A stretch of 64,000 nt of DNA from positions 16,017 to 80,016 of the forward strand of contig CAYPLH010000013.1 in the NCBI GenBank assembly GCA_964411505.1, in the 5' to 3' direction. Shown here in pieces: positions 9,866-18,281 of this stretch. Position 1 is the first letter of the stretch. Each line of letters begins with the position of its first letter. Source of the stretch: CAYPLH01 sp964411505. GTDB taxonomy: Bacteria; Bacillota; Clostridia; CAYPLH01; DUMO01. The position numbers and the translations under genes were made by a program. The notes below the pieces were generated by a model. The model ran no database searches and was not told the DNA's origin. It saw only the letters and a list, made by a program, of their open reading frames with translations.

Positions 9866-11272
9866 TTAAGTAGCATCAATTATATATTCCAGTAATAATA
9901 TGCTTTTAGTATTTTCAGTTACTTTAAATTTATCACTTATTTTATGACCTATTACCCAAATAATTTCATTACCGTAAGCAATTAACGGAATTTTATTTCT
10001 TTCATTCCGGGAAAATTTATTGTCAATAAAGTAATCCTTAAGCTTTTTTGTTCCGGGAGATTTAAAAGGATTGAAAACATCTCCCTTTTCTCTCGTCCTT
10101 ATATATATTCCTCCGATTACCTTATCATAATCAAAAAGTTGAGTCAGGCTTTTCTGGGTTTTCTTTTTATAATCCTCGGTACACAAATGTTTTTGCAACA
10201 CTTGCGCTTTTAGCTTTGCTGAACTATCTATCAAATCAGTCATACCCGGAATTACAACTTTATAACAAAATGGCTTTTCCCCGGTAATATCACTCATATA
10301 AAAAAGTAATTCATCATAAGATTTTTCTACTCTTAAATGTCCTGGAAGGTGGACAACCGAGCCTGTAGAGCCATAAAGTGCAAGCTTCATAACTTCATCG
10401 GTATGCACCCTGCCAAAATCTTTAATGTTGCCCTTAACCTCACAAACAGTCCTACGTACAATTCTCTTTTGTATTGCACTATGCGCTTTTTTAAACTTGT
10501 TAACATCCAGCACAATTATTTTTCTTTTTCTTGCCTTAACACACTTGAAAAAGTATTCTTTTGAAAAGCCTTCAATAAAATCATTCTCCTCTCTTACAAT
10601 TTCAGCCATCTTAAACAATGATGAAATTATATCAATATTGAAGGATTTGTCAATCTTGGGCATGATATTTAACCTTACTTTATTCCTAGTATATACATCC
10701 TCAAGGTTAGAGCTGTCAATCCTTGGGTTAAGCTCATTTTGATTGCAATATTCTTCTATTTCATTCCGCCTAATATCAAGTAGCGGACGAACAATCCTAC
10801 CTCGTTTATATGGCATACCGCTAAGGCCGCTAAGCCCAGTACCTCGCACAATATTCATAAATATTGTTTCAGCCTGGTCATTCATGTTATGCGCTACGGC
10901 AATAGCTTGAGCATTTACCTTATCAGCTGTGTGCTCCATTTCCCTGTACCTTGTGGTTCTCCCCGCCACCTCTAGCGACACACCGAGGCTTTTTGATATT
11001 TCATTTATATCAAACCTTGCAACACTAAGCTCAATCCCAAGACAAGCACAGAGTGTCCTCACATACTCTTCATCCTGCAGCGATTCTTCTCCCCTTAGCA
11101 TATGGTTAATATGAACTGCATAAAGACTTAGATTGAATTTTGAAGAAAGTGAATTTAATATATGAAGAAGACATACTGAATCCGGGCCTCCCGAAATACC
11201 GACAACTACAGTGTATCCCGGTTGGATCAAATTGTGTGCTTCAATTGTTTCCTGTATCCTTTTTATCAACAT
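9866..11272 (-). CDS. tilS: tRNA(Ile)-lysidine synthase
   Basis: Attaches lysine to C34 of the tRNA-Ile CAU anticodon, changing its decoding from AUG to AUA; essential. 468 residues. The N-terminal PP-loop ATP pyrophosphatase has SGGPDS at 27-32. HNMNDQAETIFMNIVRGTGL follows in the central part of the catalytic domain. C-terminal substrate-binding domains end with LKDYFIDNKFSRNERNKIPL, characteristic of TilS. The start ATG has only a modest ribosome site (AAGG). It precedes hpt and ftsH on the minus strand. Confidence 0.96.
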   Translation of the reverse strand: MLIKRIQETIEAHNLIQPGYTVVVGISGGPDSVCLLHILNSLSSKFNLSLYAVHINHMLRGEESLQDEEYVRTLCACLGIELSVARFDINEISKSLGVSLEVAGRTTRYREMEHTADKVNAQAIAVAHNMNDQAETIFMNIVRGTGLSGLSGMPYKRGRIVRPLLDIRRNEIEEYCNQNELNPRIDSSNLEDVYTRNKVRLNIMPKIDKSFNIDIISSLFKMAEIVREENDFIEGFSKEYFFKCVKARKRKIIVLDVNKFKKAHSAIQKRIVRRTVCEVKGNIKDFGRVHTDEVMKLALYGSTGSVVHLPGHLRVEKSYDELLFYMSDITGEKPFCYKVVIPGMTDLIDSSAKLKAQVLQKHLCTEDYKKKTQKSLTQLFDYDKVIGGIYIRTREKGDVFNPFKSPGTKKLKDYFIDNKFSRNERNKIPLIAYGNEIIWVIGHKISDKFKVTENTKSILLLEYIIDAT

Positions 11273-11284
11273 ATTACCTTATCC

Positions 11285-11433
11285 TATAAAAAGGTGGCTT
11301 CGCCACTTTTTTTCGCTAGTCAACCTTATGGGTTCCCACGGATGCTATGCATCCTTAAGCACCCTCCTTAAAGCAGCAAAGGGGTTCCCCTTTGCAATCC
11401 CCATTTTCTAAGAAATTATACTTTCCTAGGCAA
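11285..11433. repeat. Repeat family A, copy 1 (hairpin chain)
   Basis: About 150 bp between tilS and dnaB, nearly identical in order to the copy at 51302-51454. It contains GTGGCTTCGCCAC followed by T's, an ACCTTATGGGTTCC segment (degenerate hairpin), GGATGC-TAT-GCATCC, AAAGGGGTTCCCCTTT, and a degenerate last hairpin ending in CTTTCCTAGGCAA. The first hairpin with its flanking A- and T-runs could act as a terminator in either direction. Confidence 0.8.
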
Positions 11434-11446
11434 TAAAAACCCAGCA

Positions 11447-12781
11447 TTACTCATCTTCTGCTCTGTAGCTTTTCATTCCGAATTTTGTATATTGCGGTAT
11501 CCAAACCAATTCAAACTTTCCTGTTGAGCCGTTTCTGTGCTTTGCTATACTTACCTCTACAATATTCTTTTGGTCGGAATCTTCTTCGTAATAGTCATCA
11601 CGGTATAAAAACATAACTATGTCAGCATCCTGTTCTATTGCACCCGAATCCCTCAGGTCACTTAGGATCGGTCTTTTGTCCGAACGAGACTCCACACCAC
11701 GACTAAGCTGAGATAATGCTACAACAGGGACATTAAGCTCCTTTGCCAATATTTTAAGCTGTCTTGAAATATCGGAAATCTCTTGCTGTCTATTTTCTCT
11801 TCCCCTGCCTTGTATAAGCTGGAGATAATCAATAACGACAAGCCCAACCTTCTTTTCAAGTTTAAGCCGCCTTGCTTTAGCCCTAATATCCATGATTGTA
11901 GAACCAGCTGTATCATCTATGTAAATAGGTGCTTCAGAAAGCGGTCCTAAGGCCATTCCTATCTTCTGCCAATCCTCCTCATCAAGCTTTCCCGTCCTCA
12001 GCTTCTGACTGTCTACCATGGCTTCACAGCATAGTATTCTGTTAACCAGCTGCTCCTTGGACATTTCTAGGTTGAAAAGTGCCACCGGTATTTGAGCATG
12101 TATTGCAACATACTGCGCAATATTGAGTACAAATGCAGTTTTTCCGACAGCTGGTCTTGCCGCAACAAGTATGAAGTCCGAATTCTGGAACCCTGCTGTT
12201 ATGCGATCAAGCTCTTCAAAACCGGTTGGTATACCGGTTATTTCATCCTTGTTATTGTATAATACTTCCAGTCTATCAAAAGCATCAACCAAAACATCTT
12301 TTATATGGACAAAGCCTTTGGTGTCTCTGTTCTGGAGTATGCTAAAAATGTTCTGCTCAGCCTTGTCCAGTATAACAGCAACTTCATCCCTTGCTTCATA
12401 ACTCATATTTATTATGTCCGTTGATGCGTGAATCAATTTTCTAAGTATTGATTTCTCAAGAACTATTTCAAGGTAATATTTTATATTTGCTGTCGTTGGA
12501 ACCCTTGTAGCAATGTTGGCAAGGTATTCAAGTCCTCCTACCCCATCAAGAGTTCCCCTTGATTTCAGCTTGTCCGAAACAGTTATAAGATCACAGGGCT
12601 CACCCTTTTCAGACAACTCAAATATAGCTTCAAAAATTTCTTTATGATCATCTCTATAAAAATCTTCACTTTTTATACTTTCAGTCACTACCGGTATAAC
12701 TTCTTTATCTAAAATCATGGATCCGATAACTGACTGCTCAGCCTCTACATTTTGTGGAGGAATTCTATCGAACACCGCCAT
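11447..12781 (-). CDS. dnaB: Replicative DNA helicase DnaB (DnaC in Bacillus)
   Basis: Hexameric helicase that unwinds DNA ahead of the replication fork. 444 residues. The N-terminal DnaB domain (about 1-110, with PPQNVEAEQSVIGSMILD) is followed by the RecA-like domain with Walker A ARPAVGKT (208-215), then VVIDYLQLI and LSQLSRGVESR, which are typical. There is no intein or insertion. The start ATG has a GGGGG ribosome site about 10 nt upstream. It follows rplI in the conserved rpsF-rpsR-gdpP-rplI-dnaB order. Confidence 0.97.
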   Translation of the reverse strand: MAVFDRIPPQNVEAEQSVIGSMILDKEVIPVVTESIKSEDFYRDDHKEIFEAIFELSEKGEPCDLITVSDKLKSRGTLDGVGGLEYLANIATRVPTTANIKYYLEIVLEKSILRKLIHASTDIINMSYEARDEVAVILDKAEQNIFSILQNRDTKGFVHIKDVLVDAFDRLEVLYNNKDEITGIPTGFEELDRITAGFQNSDFILVAARPAVGKTAFVLNIAQYVAIHAQIPVALFNLEMSKEQLVNRILCCEAMVDSQKLRTGKLDEEDWQKIGMALGPLSEAPIYIDDTAGSTIMDIRAKARRLKLEKKVGLVVIDYLQLIQGRGRENRQQEISDISRQLKILAKELNVPVVALSQLSRGVESRSDKRPILSDLRDSGAIEQDADIVMFLYRDDYYEEDSDQKNIVEVSIAKHRNGSTGKFELVWIPQYTKFGMKSYRAEDE

Positions 12782-12934
12782 AATAAAAACAACCCCCAGG
12801 TATACCTATATAAAACATCCTTCATTATTTCTGTACAATAACTATTAGAATATTCAAATCCATCAAACACAAAGTTTCTGGTGAATCTTGTAAGACGTTT
12901 TGCAAAAGGAACTTGCATGTTTCATTTTATTTAT

Positions 12935-13390
12935 CTATTCCTTTTTTTCTTCTACTATTGAAACTTTAAGTTTCGGATGAATACCCTTAGCAAGTTTGAT
13001 TTCAACATCAAAACTGCCAAGAGCTTTTATAGCTTCGGGCAAATTTATTTTCTTTCTGTCCACATCTAGATTATATTGGCTTTTTAGCCTTTCTGCAATG
13101 TCCTTCCCTGTAATCGAGCCAAAAAGTTTACCGTTTTCACCGGCTTTTGTCGTAATGACAAGCTCTGTTTCCTTTATTTTTTCAGCCAAGTTGCGAGCTT
13201 TGTCCTGCTCTCTTTCATTTTTTAGCTCTTCTGATTTTATCTTTGCATTCATAATGTTTATGTTACTAGCACTAGCTTCGATTGCATAGCCCTTCGGTAT
13301 CAGATAATTTCTTGCATATCCATCCTTTGCATTCACCATTTCGTCCTTTTTCCCAAGTCCCTTAACATCTCTTGTTAATATAACCTTCAT
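12935..13390 (-). CDS. rplI: 50S ribosomal protein L9
   Basis: Binds 23S rRNA near the L1 stalk. 151 residues from the ATG at 13388-13390, preceded by a GGGGG site. The frame can be extended upstream to 13477, but that extension is a translated 8-bp tandem repeat and is not part of the protein. The family signature KDGYARNYLIPKGYA is at 22-36, a long central helix rich in Lys/Glu follows, and the C-terminal domain contains GKLFGSITGKDIA. It lies between gdpP and dnaB, the usual position. Confidence 0.97.
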   Translation of the reverse strand: MKVILTRDVKGLGKKDEMVNAKDGYARNYLIPKGYAIEASASNINIMNAKIKSEELKNEREQDKARNLAEKIKETELVITTKAGENGKLFGSITGKDIAERLKSQYNLDVDRKKINLPEAIKALGSFDVEIKLAKGIHPKLKVSIVEEKKE

Positions 13391-13434
13391 AAAATAGTCC
13401 CCCTTTGTAAAATTTTTTCGCCTTTTGGACCATT

Positions 13435-13541
13435 CAACTGTCCAACTATCTAACTGTCCAACTATCCAACTGTCCAACTGTCCAACTGTCTAACTGTCCA
13501 ACTGTCTAACTGTCCAACTGTCTAACTGTCCAACTGTCCAA
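13435..13541. repeat. Octamer tandem repeat array 1
   Basis: About 13 units of an 8-bp repeat, aactgtcc (variants aactgtct, aactatcc), which is GGACAGTT on the coding (minus) strand. It fills the gap between the gdpP stop (13546-13548) and the rplI ribosome site almost completely. A related 8-bp array with a different unit is at 27211-27340. Confidence 0.92.
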
Positions 13542-13545
13542 CCAA

Positions 13546-15561
13546 CTAACCATTTTCTGTAGACTTTATATATTCAATTATAGCATACTTTAATTCTTTT
13601 TTTCCATCTTCAATAGTTGTTCCTTTAAGTTGCGCTCCTGCCTCAGTCAGGTGTCCGCCCCCGCCCAGCTTTTCAAGTATAACCTGAACATTAATATCTC
13701 CAAGTGACCTACCACTAATTGTTACCTCATTATTCTGCTGACCCAAAACAAAAGCCGCAACAACTCCTGTAAGGCTTAAAAGCTCATCTGCAGCCTGAGC
13801 TGAAGTAATCTGCGAATTTTTTACATTGGGAGGGCATACCGAAATTGCAATATTTTCATTTATAAATTCAGCACTCTTCACAATATTGGACCGGTTGATA
13901 TAAGTTTCTATGTCATTTTGAAAGAGCTGCTTGACCGAAACCGTATCAACTCCTTGCCTCCTCAGGTAAGCTGCAGCCTCAAAGGTTCTTACACCAGTCT
14001 TAAAAGTAAAATTCTTAGTATCAAGTATTATACCTGCATACAAACACTCGGCTTCAATCGGCGATATTTTAAACTTATCATCTACATACTGTATAATCTC
14101 TGTAACCAACTCACTTGCTGAAGAAGCATATGTTTCCATATATGATAAAACTGTGTTCTTGATAAAATCAGCACCTCTTCTGTGATGGTCAATTACCACA
14201 ACCCTGTTGGTATTTTCCAAAAGCGGGGGGTATTCAGTGAAAGCAGGTCTATATGTGTCTACCACAACCAGTAGTGTTTTTTTATCAATCATATCCATGG
14301 CCTCGCCTGTGCCAATAAAAATACCATTGTGCTCCTCACTACTACTGATTTTCCTTATCATCTTATCAATTGAAGCATTTGATTCTTTCATAACAATATG
14401 AGCTTGCTTATTCCTGTTACGGGCTATAGCAAAAACGCCCAAAGAAGCTCCTAGAGAATCTATGTCACCATGTTCGTGCCCCATAATAAGAATCAATGAA
14501 GATTGATCCATAAGCTCTCTCAAAGCGTGGGCAATTACACGAGCCTTAACTTTTGTTCTTTTCTCAACCTCTCTAGTCTTACCTCCATAGAAGCTGATAT
14601 TCTCACCATCTTTGAGCACAACCTGATCTCCGCCACGTCCTAATGCTATATCGACTGATGCGCTGGCAAACTCAAAATTTCCACCCAGAGTTGGTGCTTT
14701 AGCGCCAAGTCCAATGCTCAGTGTAACAGGAATATGGTTTCCAAGATCAATCCCCTTTACTGTATCTAAGATACCAAATTTCTTTTCTTCAAATTCCACA
14801 AGATTCTTATATTCAAAAAGTATAATATATTTATCACGTTCGATTTTCTTAAGTATACCACCGGTAAAGCTGAACCATTCCGCTATTTTTCTTTCAATTT
14901 CAGCAAGCATTTGCGGGCGGCTTGTCTCTTCCATGCTTTGCATCAGGTCATCATAGTTGTCAATCATAATTATGCCGGTAGACACTTTTTCTTCGAAATA
15001 TTTTTTTGTAGTCCTTGTAAGCTCTGTGTTATCAACTAGATATACAAGAAAAATAAACTGGTTAACATCCTTTTTTTCTTCTACCTTTACAAAATTTCCA
15101 AGAGCAGTATAGTTTCTATCATTGATAATTACTTCTCTGGCAACCCCATGGTCTTCACCATCCATCTCGGTTAAAAGAGCTCCTGGGTGCAATTCACTTA
15201 TGAAGTCACCTATTTTTCGCTCCAGTAGATCCTCCCCTTCAAAAATGTTCCGGAATGATGAATTATACCATATAATAGCACCATCAAGCTCCATCATTAT
15301 AAGAGGCATCGGAAAATTAAGCAGTGTATCCTTAGCTGCTGTGTCAGTGTTAAAAGTAAGATTCTCTATATAACGAGTTATTTCTTTTCGGCGCAAATAA
15401 TTAGATCGGAAATAGTGATATATAAGAAAAAGAAATACTACAGAACCTACAAGTGCAACTCTCCATTCCAGTAATCCTATTATTACTAGCATGAAAAATA
15501 TTATCCATAAGTAAAATTGTGCTTTGGGTATAAATACATGTGTATACCTTTTATTCTCCAT
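13546..15561 (-). CDS. gdpP: Cyclic-di-AMP phosphodiesterase GdpP
   Basis: Hydrolyses c-di-AMP to pApA and so sets wall and osmolyte homeostasis. 671 residues. It has two transmembrane helices (about 13-31 and 34-50), a PAS domain (about 84-180), a degenerate GGDEF domain (about 195-330, without a GGDEF motif), then DHH/DHHA1 domains. Metal-binding motifs are GHEHGDIDS (361-369), VVDTYRP (433-439) and DHH (458-460). The C-terminus has GGGGHLTEAGAQL. Length and domain order match Bacillus GdpP (YybT). The neighbours rplI and dnaB are also as in Bacillus. The start ATG is at 15559-15561. Confidence 0.96.
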   Translation of the reverse strand: MENKRYTHVFIPKAQFYLWIIFFMLVIIGLLEWRVALVGSVVFLFLIYHYFRSNYLRRKEITRYIENLTFNTDTAAKDTLLNFPMPLIMMELDGAIIWYNSSFRNIFEGEDLLERKIGDFISELHPGALLTEMDGEDHGVAREVIINDRNYTALGNFVKVEEKKDVNQFIFLVYLVDNTELTRTTKKYFEEKVSTGIIMIDNYDDLMQSMEETSRPQMLAEIERKIAEWFSFTGGILKKIERDKYIILFEYKNLVEFEEKKFGILDTVKGIDLGNHIPVTLSIGLGAKAPTLGGNFEFASASVDIALGRGGDQVVLKDGENISFYGGKTREVEKRTKVKARVIAHALRELMDQSSLILIMGHEHGDIDSLGASLGVFAIARNRNKQAHIVMKESNASIDKMIRKISSSEEHNGIFIGTGEAMDMIDKKTLLVVVDTYRPAFTEYPPLLENTNRVVVIDHHRRGADFIKNTVLSYMETYASSASELVTEIIQYVDDKFKISPIEAECLYAGIILDTKNFTFKTGVRTFEAAAYLRRQGVDTVSVKQLFQNDIETYINRSNIVKSAEFINENIAISVCPPNVKNSQITSAQAADELLSLTGVVAAFVLGQQNNEVTISGRSLGDINVQVILEKLGGGGHLTEAGAQLKGTTIEDGKKELKYAIIEYIKSTENG

Positions 15562-15605
15562 CAGTGGAAAAATTCACCTCAAATAATCAGATAACCAAAC
15601 TAGGC

Positions 15606-15953
15606 TTATTTAGCTTCTTCATTTTTAAACCTGGAAATGTTCAAATGCTTCGACAACTCTGAAAAATCACCATAATATTTCTCAACATTGTGCTCCTCTA
15701 AAAGACCGAGTTTGATTTTATTTTCTATTTTTATTTCTATCGAATTATAACTTATACCAAGACGACGCCCAAGTAGATAACAAATAAGTATCAGGTTGGA
15801 CAAAGTCTCTGAAACAGGTTCGTGTATTTCCTGTTTCATGCCATTTACCAGTATTCTGAAAAGATTTGCTATGTCGGTCAAAAGTTCACTTTTCAGCCAA
15901 TCAATAATTTTAATATTTCTGGTAATATCAATCTCCCTGTCATAACTAGCCAT
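15606..15953 (-). CDS. MazG-like family protein
   Basis: 115 residues from the ATG at 15951-15953, which has GGGG about 7 nt upstream. The frame is open to 16046 but the extra part lacks a ribosome site. The sequence MASYDREIDITRNIKIIDWLKSELLT... ILICYLLGRRLGISY matches the small clostridial MazG-like family, related to nucleotide pyrophosphohydrolases. I do not see the complete EExxE/ExxD metal motif of active MazG, so enzymatic activity is uncertain. It lies between rpsR and gdpP, a recurrent location in clostridia. Confidence 0.75.
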   Translation of the reverse strand: MASYDREIDITRNIKIIDWLKSELLTDIANLFRILVNGMKQEIHEPVSETLSNLILICYLLGRRLGISYNSIEIKIENKIKLGLLEEHNVEKYYGDFSELSKHLNISRFKNEEAK

Positions 15954-16154
15954 ATAAAAACCCCACTTTAATGATATGATGATTATCCAGCCTTCTTTAG
16001 AAGGCTGCTGCAAGTTATGTATGCATAGCTTGCAGCAGAAAGTCACTCTGTGATTTTCTGGGTCATAATCACATTATACCATTAAAAAAGCCTATAGTGA
16101 CATTTCCCGCGAAGCTTGCCAAAACCAGCAAAGTGGAATCTTGTTCGCAATTGC

Positions 16155-16190
16155 AAAGGGAGTGGTTTTTATGAAAAAACCGCCCCCTTT
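16155..16190 (-). terminator. Hairpin after rpsR
   Basis: aaagggagtggttttt (16155-16170) pairs imperfectly with aaaaaaccgcccccttt (16174-16190). It lies 15 bp after the rpsR stop. In the minus direction it ends with only three T's, so it may be a weak terminator or an mRNA end structure. Confidence 0.4.
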
Positions 16191-16205
16191 ATTCGCATTA
16201 TTGAA

Positions 16206-16505
16206 TTAATCAGATGTATAAGGTAGTAATGCAATATGTCTAGCTCTTTTAATCGCATGCGTAAGCTGCCTTTGGTGCTTGGCACAATTTCCGGAAATTC
16301 TTCTGGGAAGAATTTTTCCTCTTTCAGATAAAAACTTTCTGATTTTTACAACTTCTTTATAATCTATATCCACTATTTTATCAATACAAAAAGCACAGAC
16401 CTTTTTGCGCATCCGTCTCATTCCACGACCGCCGCCGCCTCTTCTGTCGTTTCTATCGTTTCTATCGTTTCTATCATTTCTGTCTCTTCTACTATTTCCT
16501 GCCAT
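16206..16505 (-). CDS. rpsR: 30S ribosomal protein S18
   Basis: Small-subunit protein that pairs with S6 on the platform. 99 residues. The conserved body starts near residue 33 (KVCAFC) and contains [26 protein letters not shown] and [12 protein letters not shown]. The first 28 residues are an extension with four tandem RND units coded by a 9-bp DNA repeat (tttctatcg on the top strand) and then a glycine/arginine tract. S18 proteins often have basic N-terminal tails, but the repeat form here is unusual. It lies 57 bp after rpsF with no ssb gene between them. Confidence 0.96.
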   Translation of the reverse strand: MAGNSRRDRNDRNDRNDRNDRRGGGGRGMRRMRKKVCAFCIDKIVDIDYKEVVKIRKFLSERGKILPRRISGNCAKHQRQLTHAIKRARHIALLPYTSD

Positions 16506-16562
16506 CTCACATCCTCCTTCCGTTTCTACTTCATCATTAAAATGGTAATTACTTAAGTCTTA

Positions 16563-16844
16563 TTATTCTTTTCTAAGGATTAAGTATTTCAAAATCCCCT
16601 CAGTTATTTTGAAAATTCTCTCAAGCTCACTTGGAAAATCCGATTCCGCCTCAAAGTATGAAAGTACATAATAGCCTTCATTTTGATCGTTTATAGGATA
16701 GGCAAGTCTCCTCTTACCCCATTCATCCATACTTTCTAGTTTTGCGGATGTTTCAAGAAGATTTTTAAACTTTTCCACTAATGATTTTATAGCTTCTTCT
16801 TCAAGAGTGCTGTCAATAATATATAAAACCTCGTACTTATTCAA
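16563..16844 (-). CDS. rpsF: 30S ribosomal protein S6
   Basis: Platform protein that binds S18. 93 residues: MNKYEVLYIID, LETSAKLESMDEWGKRRLAYPI and GYYVLSYFEAESDFPSELER are typical. The start is TTG (16842-16844) with a strong GGAGGAGGTG site 8 nt upstream, so translation should be efficient despite the rare start codon. It is the first gene of the rpsF-rpsR-(mazG-like)-gdpP-rplI-dnaB group. Confidence 0.96.
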   Translation of the reverse strand: MNKYEVLYIIDSTLEEEAIKSLVEKFKNLLETSAKLESMDEWGKRRLAYPINDQNEGYYVLSYFEAESDFPSELERIFKITEGILKYLILRKE

Positions 16845-16925
16845 CGATTTTCACCTCCTCCCGGACTAACGGCCCTGCAATCAGAGTGCAGAGCAAGGAT
16901 ACGATTAATTATTTTACCACAGCAA
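16845..16925 (-). promoter_or_regulatory. Possible S6:S18 ribosomal-protein leader
   Basis: The rpsF leader on the minus strand has CTGCACTCTGATTGCAG (a small hairpin) followed by GGCCGTTAGTCCGGGAGGAGG, with a CCG and a complementary CGG/CCGG near the ribosome site. S6:S18 autoregulatory leaders use a hairpin with a conserved CCG bulge upstream of rpsF, so this may be one. I cannot confirm the fold by eye. Confidence 0.3.
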
Positions 16926-16948
16926 ATTAAACTATACAAGTTCTAATT

Positions 16949-18277
16949 TTATTTTCTTTTATCTTTGTTTTTATTATTACCATTATTTTGCTTTTTATCT
17001 TTGCTTTTATCTTCATTACTTTGGGCTTTCTTATCACTTTTTTCATTTGTTTTACTCTTGTTTTCTTTTTCTTTCCTGTCTTCTTTTTCTTTCTTGTCTT
17101 CTTTTGCTTTCTTGTCTTCCTTTTCCTTCTTGTCTTCCTTTTCCTTCTTGTCTTCTTTTTCCTGCTTATATTCCTTTTCTTTCTTGTCTTCCTTTTCCTT
17201 CTTGTCTTCCTTTTCCTGCTTATCTTCCTTTTCCTTCTTGTTTTCTTTTTCCTTCTTATCTTCCTTTTCCTTCTTATCTTCTTTTTCCTTCTTATCTTCC
17301 TTTTCCTGCTTATATTCTTTTTCCTTCTTATCTTCCTTTTCCTGCTTATATTCCTTTTCCTTCTTATCTTCCTTTTCCTGCTTGTCTTCCTTTTCCTGCT
17401 TGTCTTCTTTTTCGTCATTACGGTTCTCATTCTTGTTGTTTCCAGTATCGGATATTATCCCGGCTTTTTTACCACCCTTTGCACTGTTATCAGTGTCATT
17501 AGTGTTATCATTGAATAGGCTCATTTCCTCATCACTGCTTGCTTTTCTTTCCATGCTGCTAGCTTCATTGACGACCTTTATCAGATCCTTGACTGGCATA
17601 TTAGAAGCTTCCTCAACGTTTGTCTCAGGTCGAATTTCTGCCAGCCTTTCAACGAGATTCAATTTCCCAGGAGAAACTTCAAGCTTCTCTGCTTTAGCTT
17701 TTTGTTCTCTTTTAATCTCTTGAGTTGATACCACACTTTCCATTCCTGCGTCTTCTACATTCCTTTCAACAGCTACCTGTGCTTTATCCATCAGCTGATG
17801 AACCTTTTTCTCATTATCACTCACTACCGAAATAAGAATTGCATTTTGATATTCGTCCACTAAATACCCTTTTTCAACAGCATTTTTAACAATGTTCTCA
17901 ATTCCATCATAAATTTTCATATTTTTTATTAAACCAGTGTTCATTATTATAGTGGCATCATCATTTAGAGCTCTTGAATCTATTATCCTGTCAAACCTGT
18001 TGGTTACCAGTTCAATACTTGGATTAATATCGACATAAACAAAACTGTAAGGTATGTTGTAGCTGTACCCAACAAAACCTGCGAAAATAATAAACACGAA
18101 TATTGCTGCAAAGGATGCTATCTTGGAAACTGATACAAGGTTAATATAGGGCTGTGCTTTAATGTCTACCTCAAGACCAACCTTATAGTTCCCTTTATTT
18201 TTAACTTTTAAAAACTCGCCATCTTTTGCTAGTGCTACAGCGCTTTTATTATTTATTTCTACTATTACAGCTCTCAT
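16949..18277 (-). CDS. RsgI-type anti-sigma factor with a Lys/Glu repeat domain
   Basis: 442 residues. Residues 3-50 are the cytoplasmic RsgI N-terminal domain that holds SigI (VIVEINNKSAVALAKDGEF). A transmembrane helix is at about 51-72. The juxtamembrane segment YVDINPSIEL (81-90) is the conserved outer part; in clostridial RsgI proteins self-cleavage at an Asn-Pro bond here has been reported, and Asn85-Pro86 is present. From about residue 283 to the end the protein is a repeat of six-residue units such as KEKEDK, ending in a Lys/Asn-rich tail. C. thermocellum RsgI proteins carry carbohydrate-binding or enzyme domains at this position; none is visible here. sigI lies 4 bp upstream, so the genes are co-transcribed. 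Confidence 0.88.
   Translation of the reverse strand: MRAVIVEINNKSAVALAKDGEFLKVKNKGNYKVGLEVDIKAQPYINLVSVSKIASFAAIFVFIIFAGFVGYSYNIPYSFVYVDINPSIELVTNRFDRIIDSRALNDDATIIMNTGLIKNMKIYDGIENIVKNAVEKGYLVDEYQNAILISVVSDNEKKVHQLMDKAQVAVERNVEDAGMESVVSTQEIKREQKAKAEKLEVSPGKLNLVERLAEIRPETNVEEASNMPVKDLIKVVNEASSMERKASSDEEMSLFNDNTNDTDNSAKGGKKAGIISDTGNNKNENRNDEKEDKQEKEDKQEKEDKKEKEYKQEKEDKKEKEYKQEKEDKKEKEDKKEKEDKKEKENKKEKEDKQEKEDKKEKEDKKEKEYKQEKEDKKEKEDKKEKEDKKAKEDKKEKEDRKEKENKSKTNEKSDKKAQSNEDKSKDKKQNNGNNKNKDKRK
17060..17415. repeat. 18-bp minisatellite inside rsgI
   Basis: About 20 imperfect 18-bp units (ttccttttccttcttgtc and variants on the top strand) encode the KEKEDK/QEKEDK/KEKEYK repeats. All six frames are open over much of it because of the low complexity, which creates several false ORFs. 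Its length is probably variable between strains. Confidence 0.85.
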
Positions 18278-18281
18278 TTAT

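Noticed and set aside
13391..13477. N-terminal extension of L9 (MDSWIVGQLDSW...).
   Set aside because: It is a translation of the octamer array. The proper L9 start MKVILTRDVKG has its own GGGGG ribosome site.
13435..13541. CRISPR-like array.
   Set aside because: The unit is 8 bp with no spacers; there are no cas genes. The same holds for 27211-27340.
16927..17723. Several long open frames on both strands over the rsgI repeat (e.g. 167, 252, 176 and 151 codons).
   Set aside because: They arise because an 18-bp low-complexity repeat is stop-free in other frames. They have runs of Leu/Phe/Ser or Arg/Lys, no ribosome sites and overlap a clear gene.
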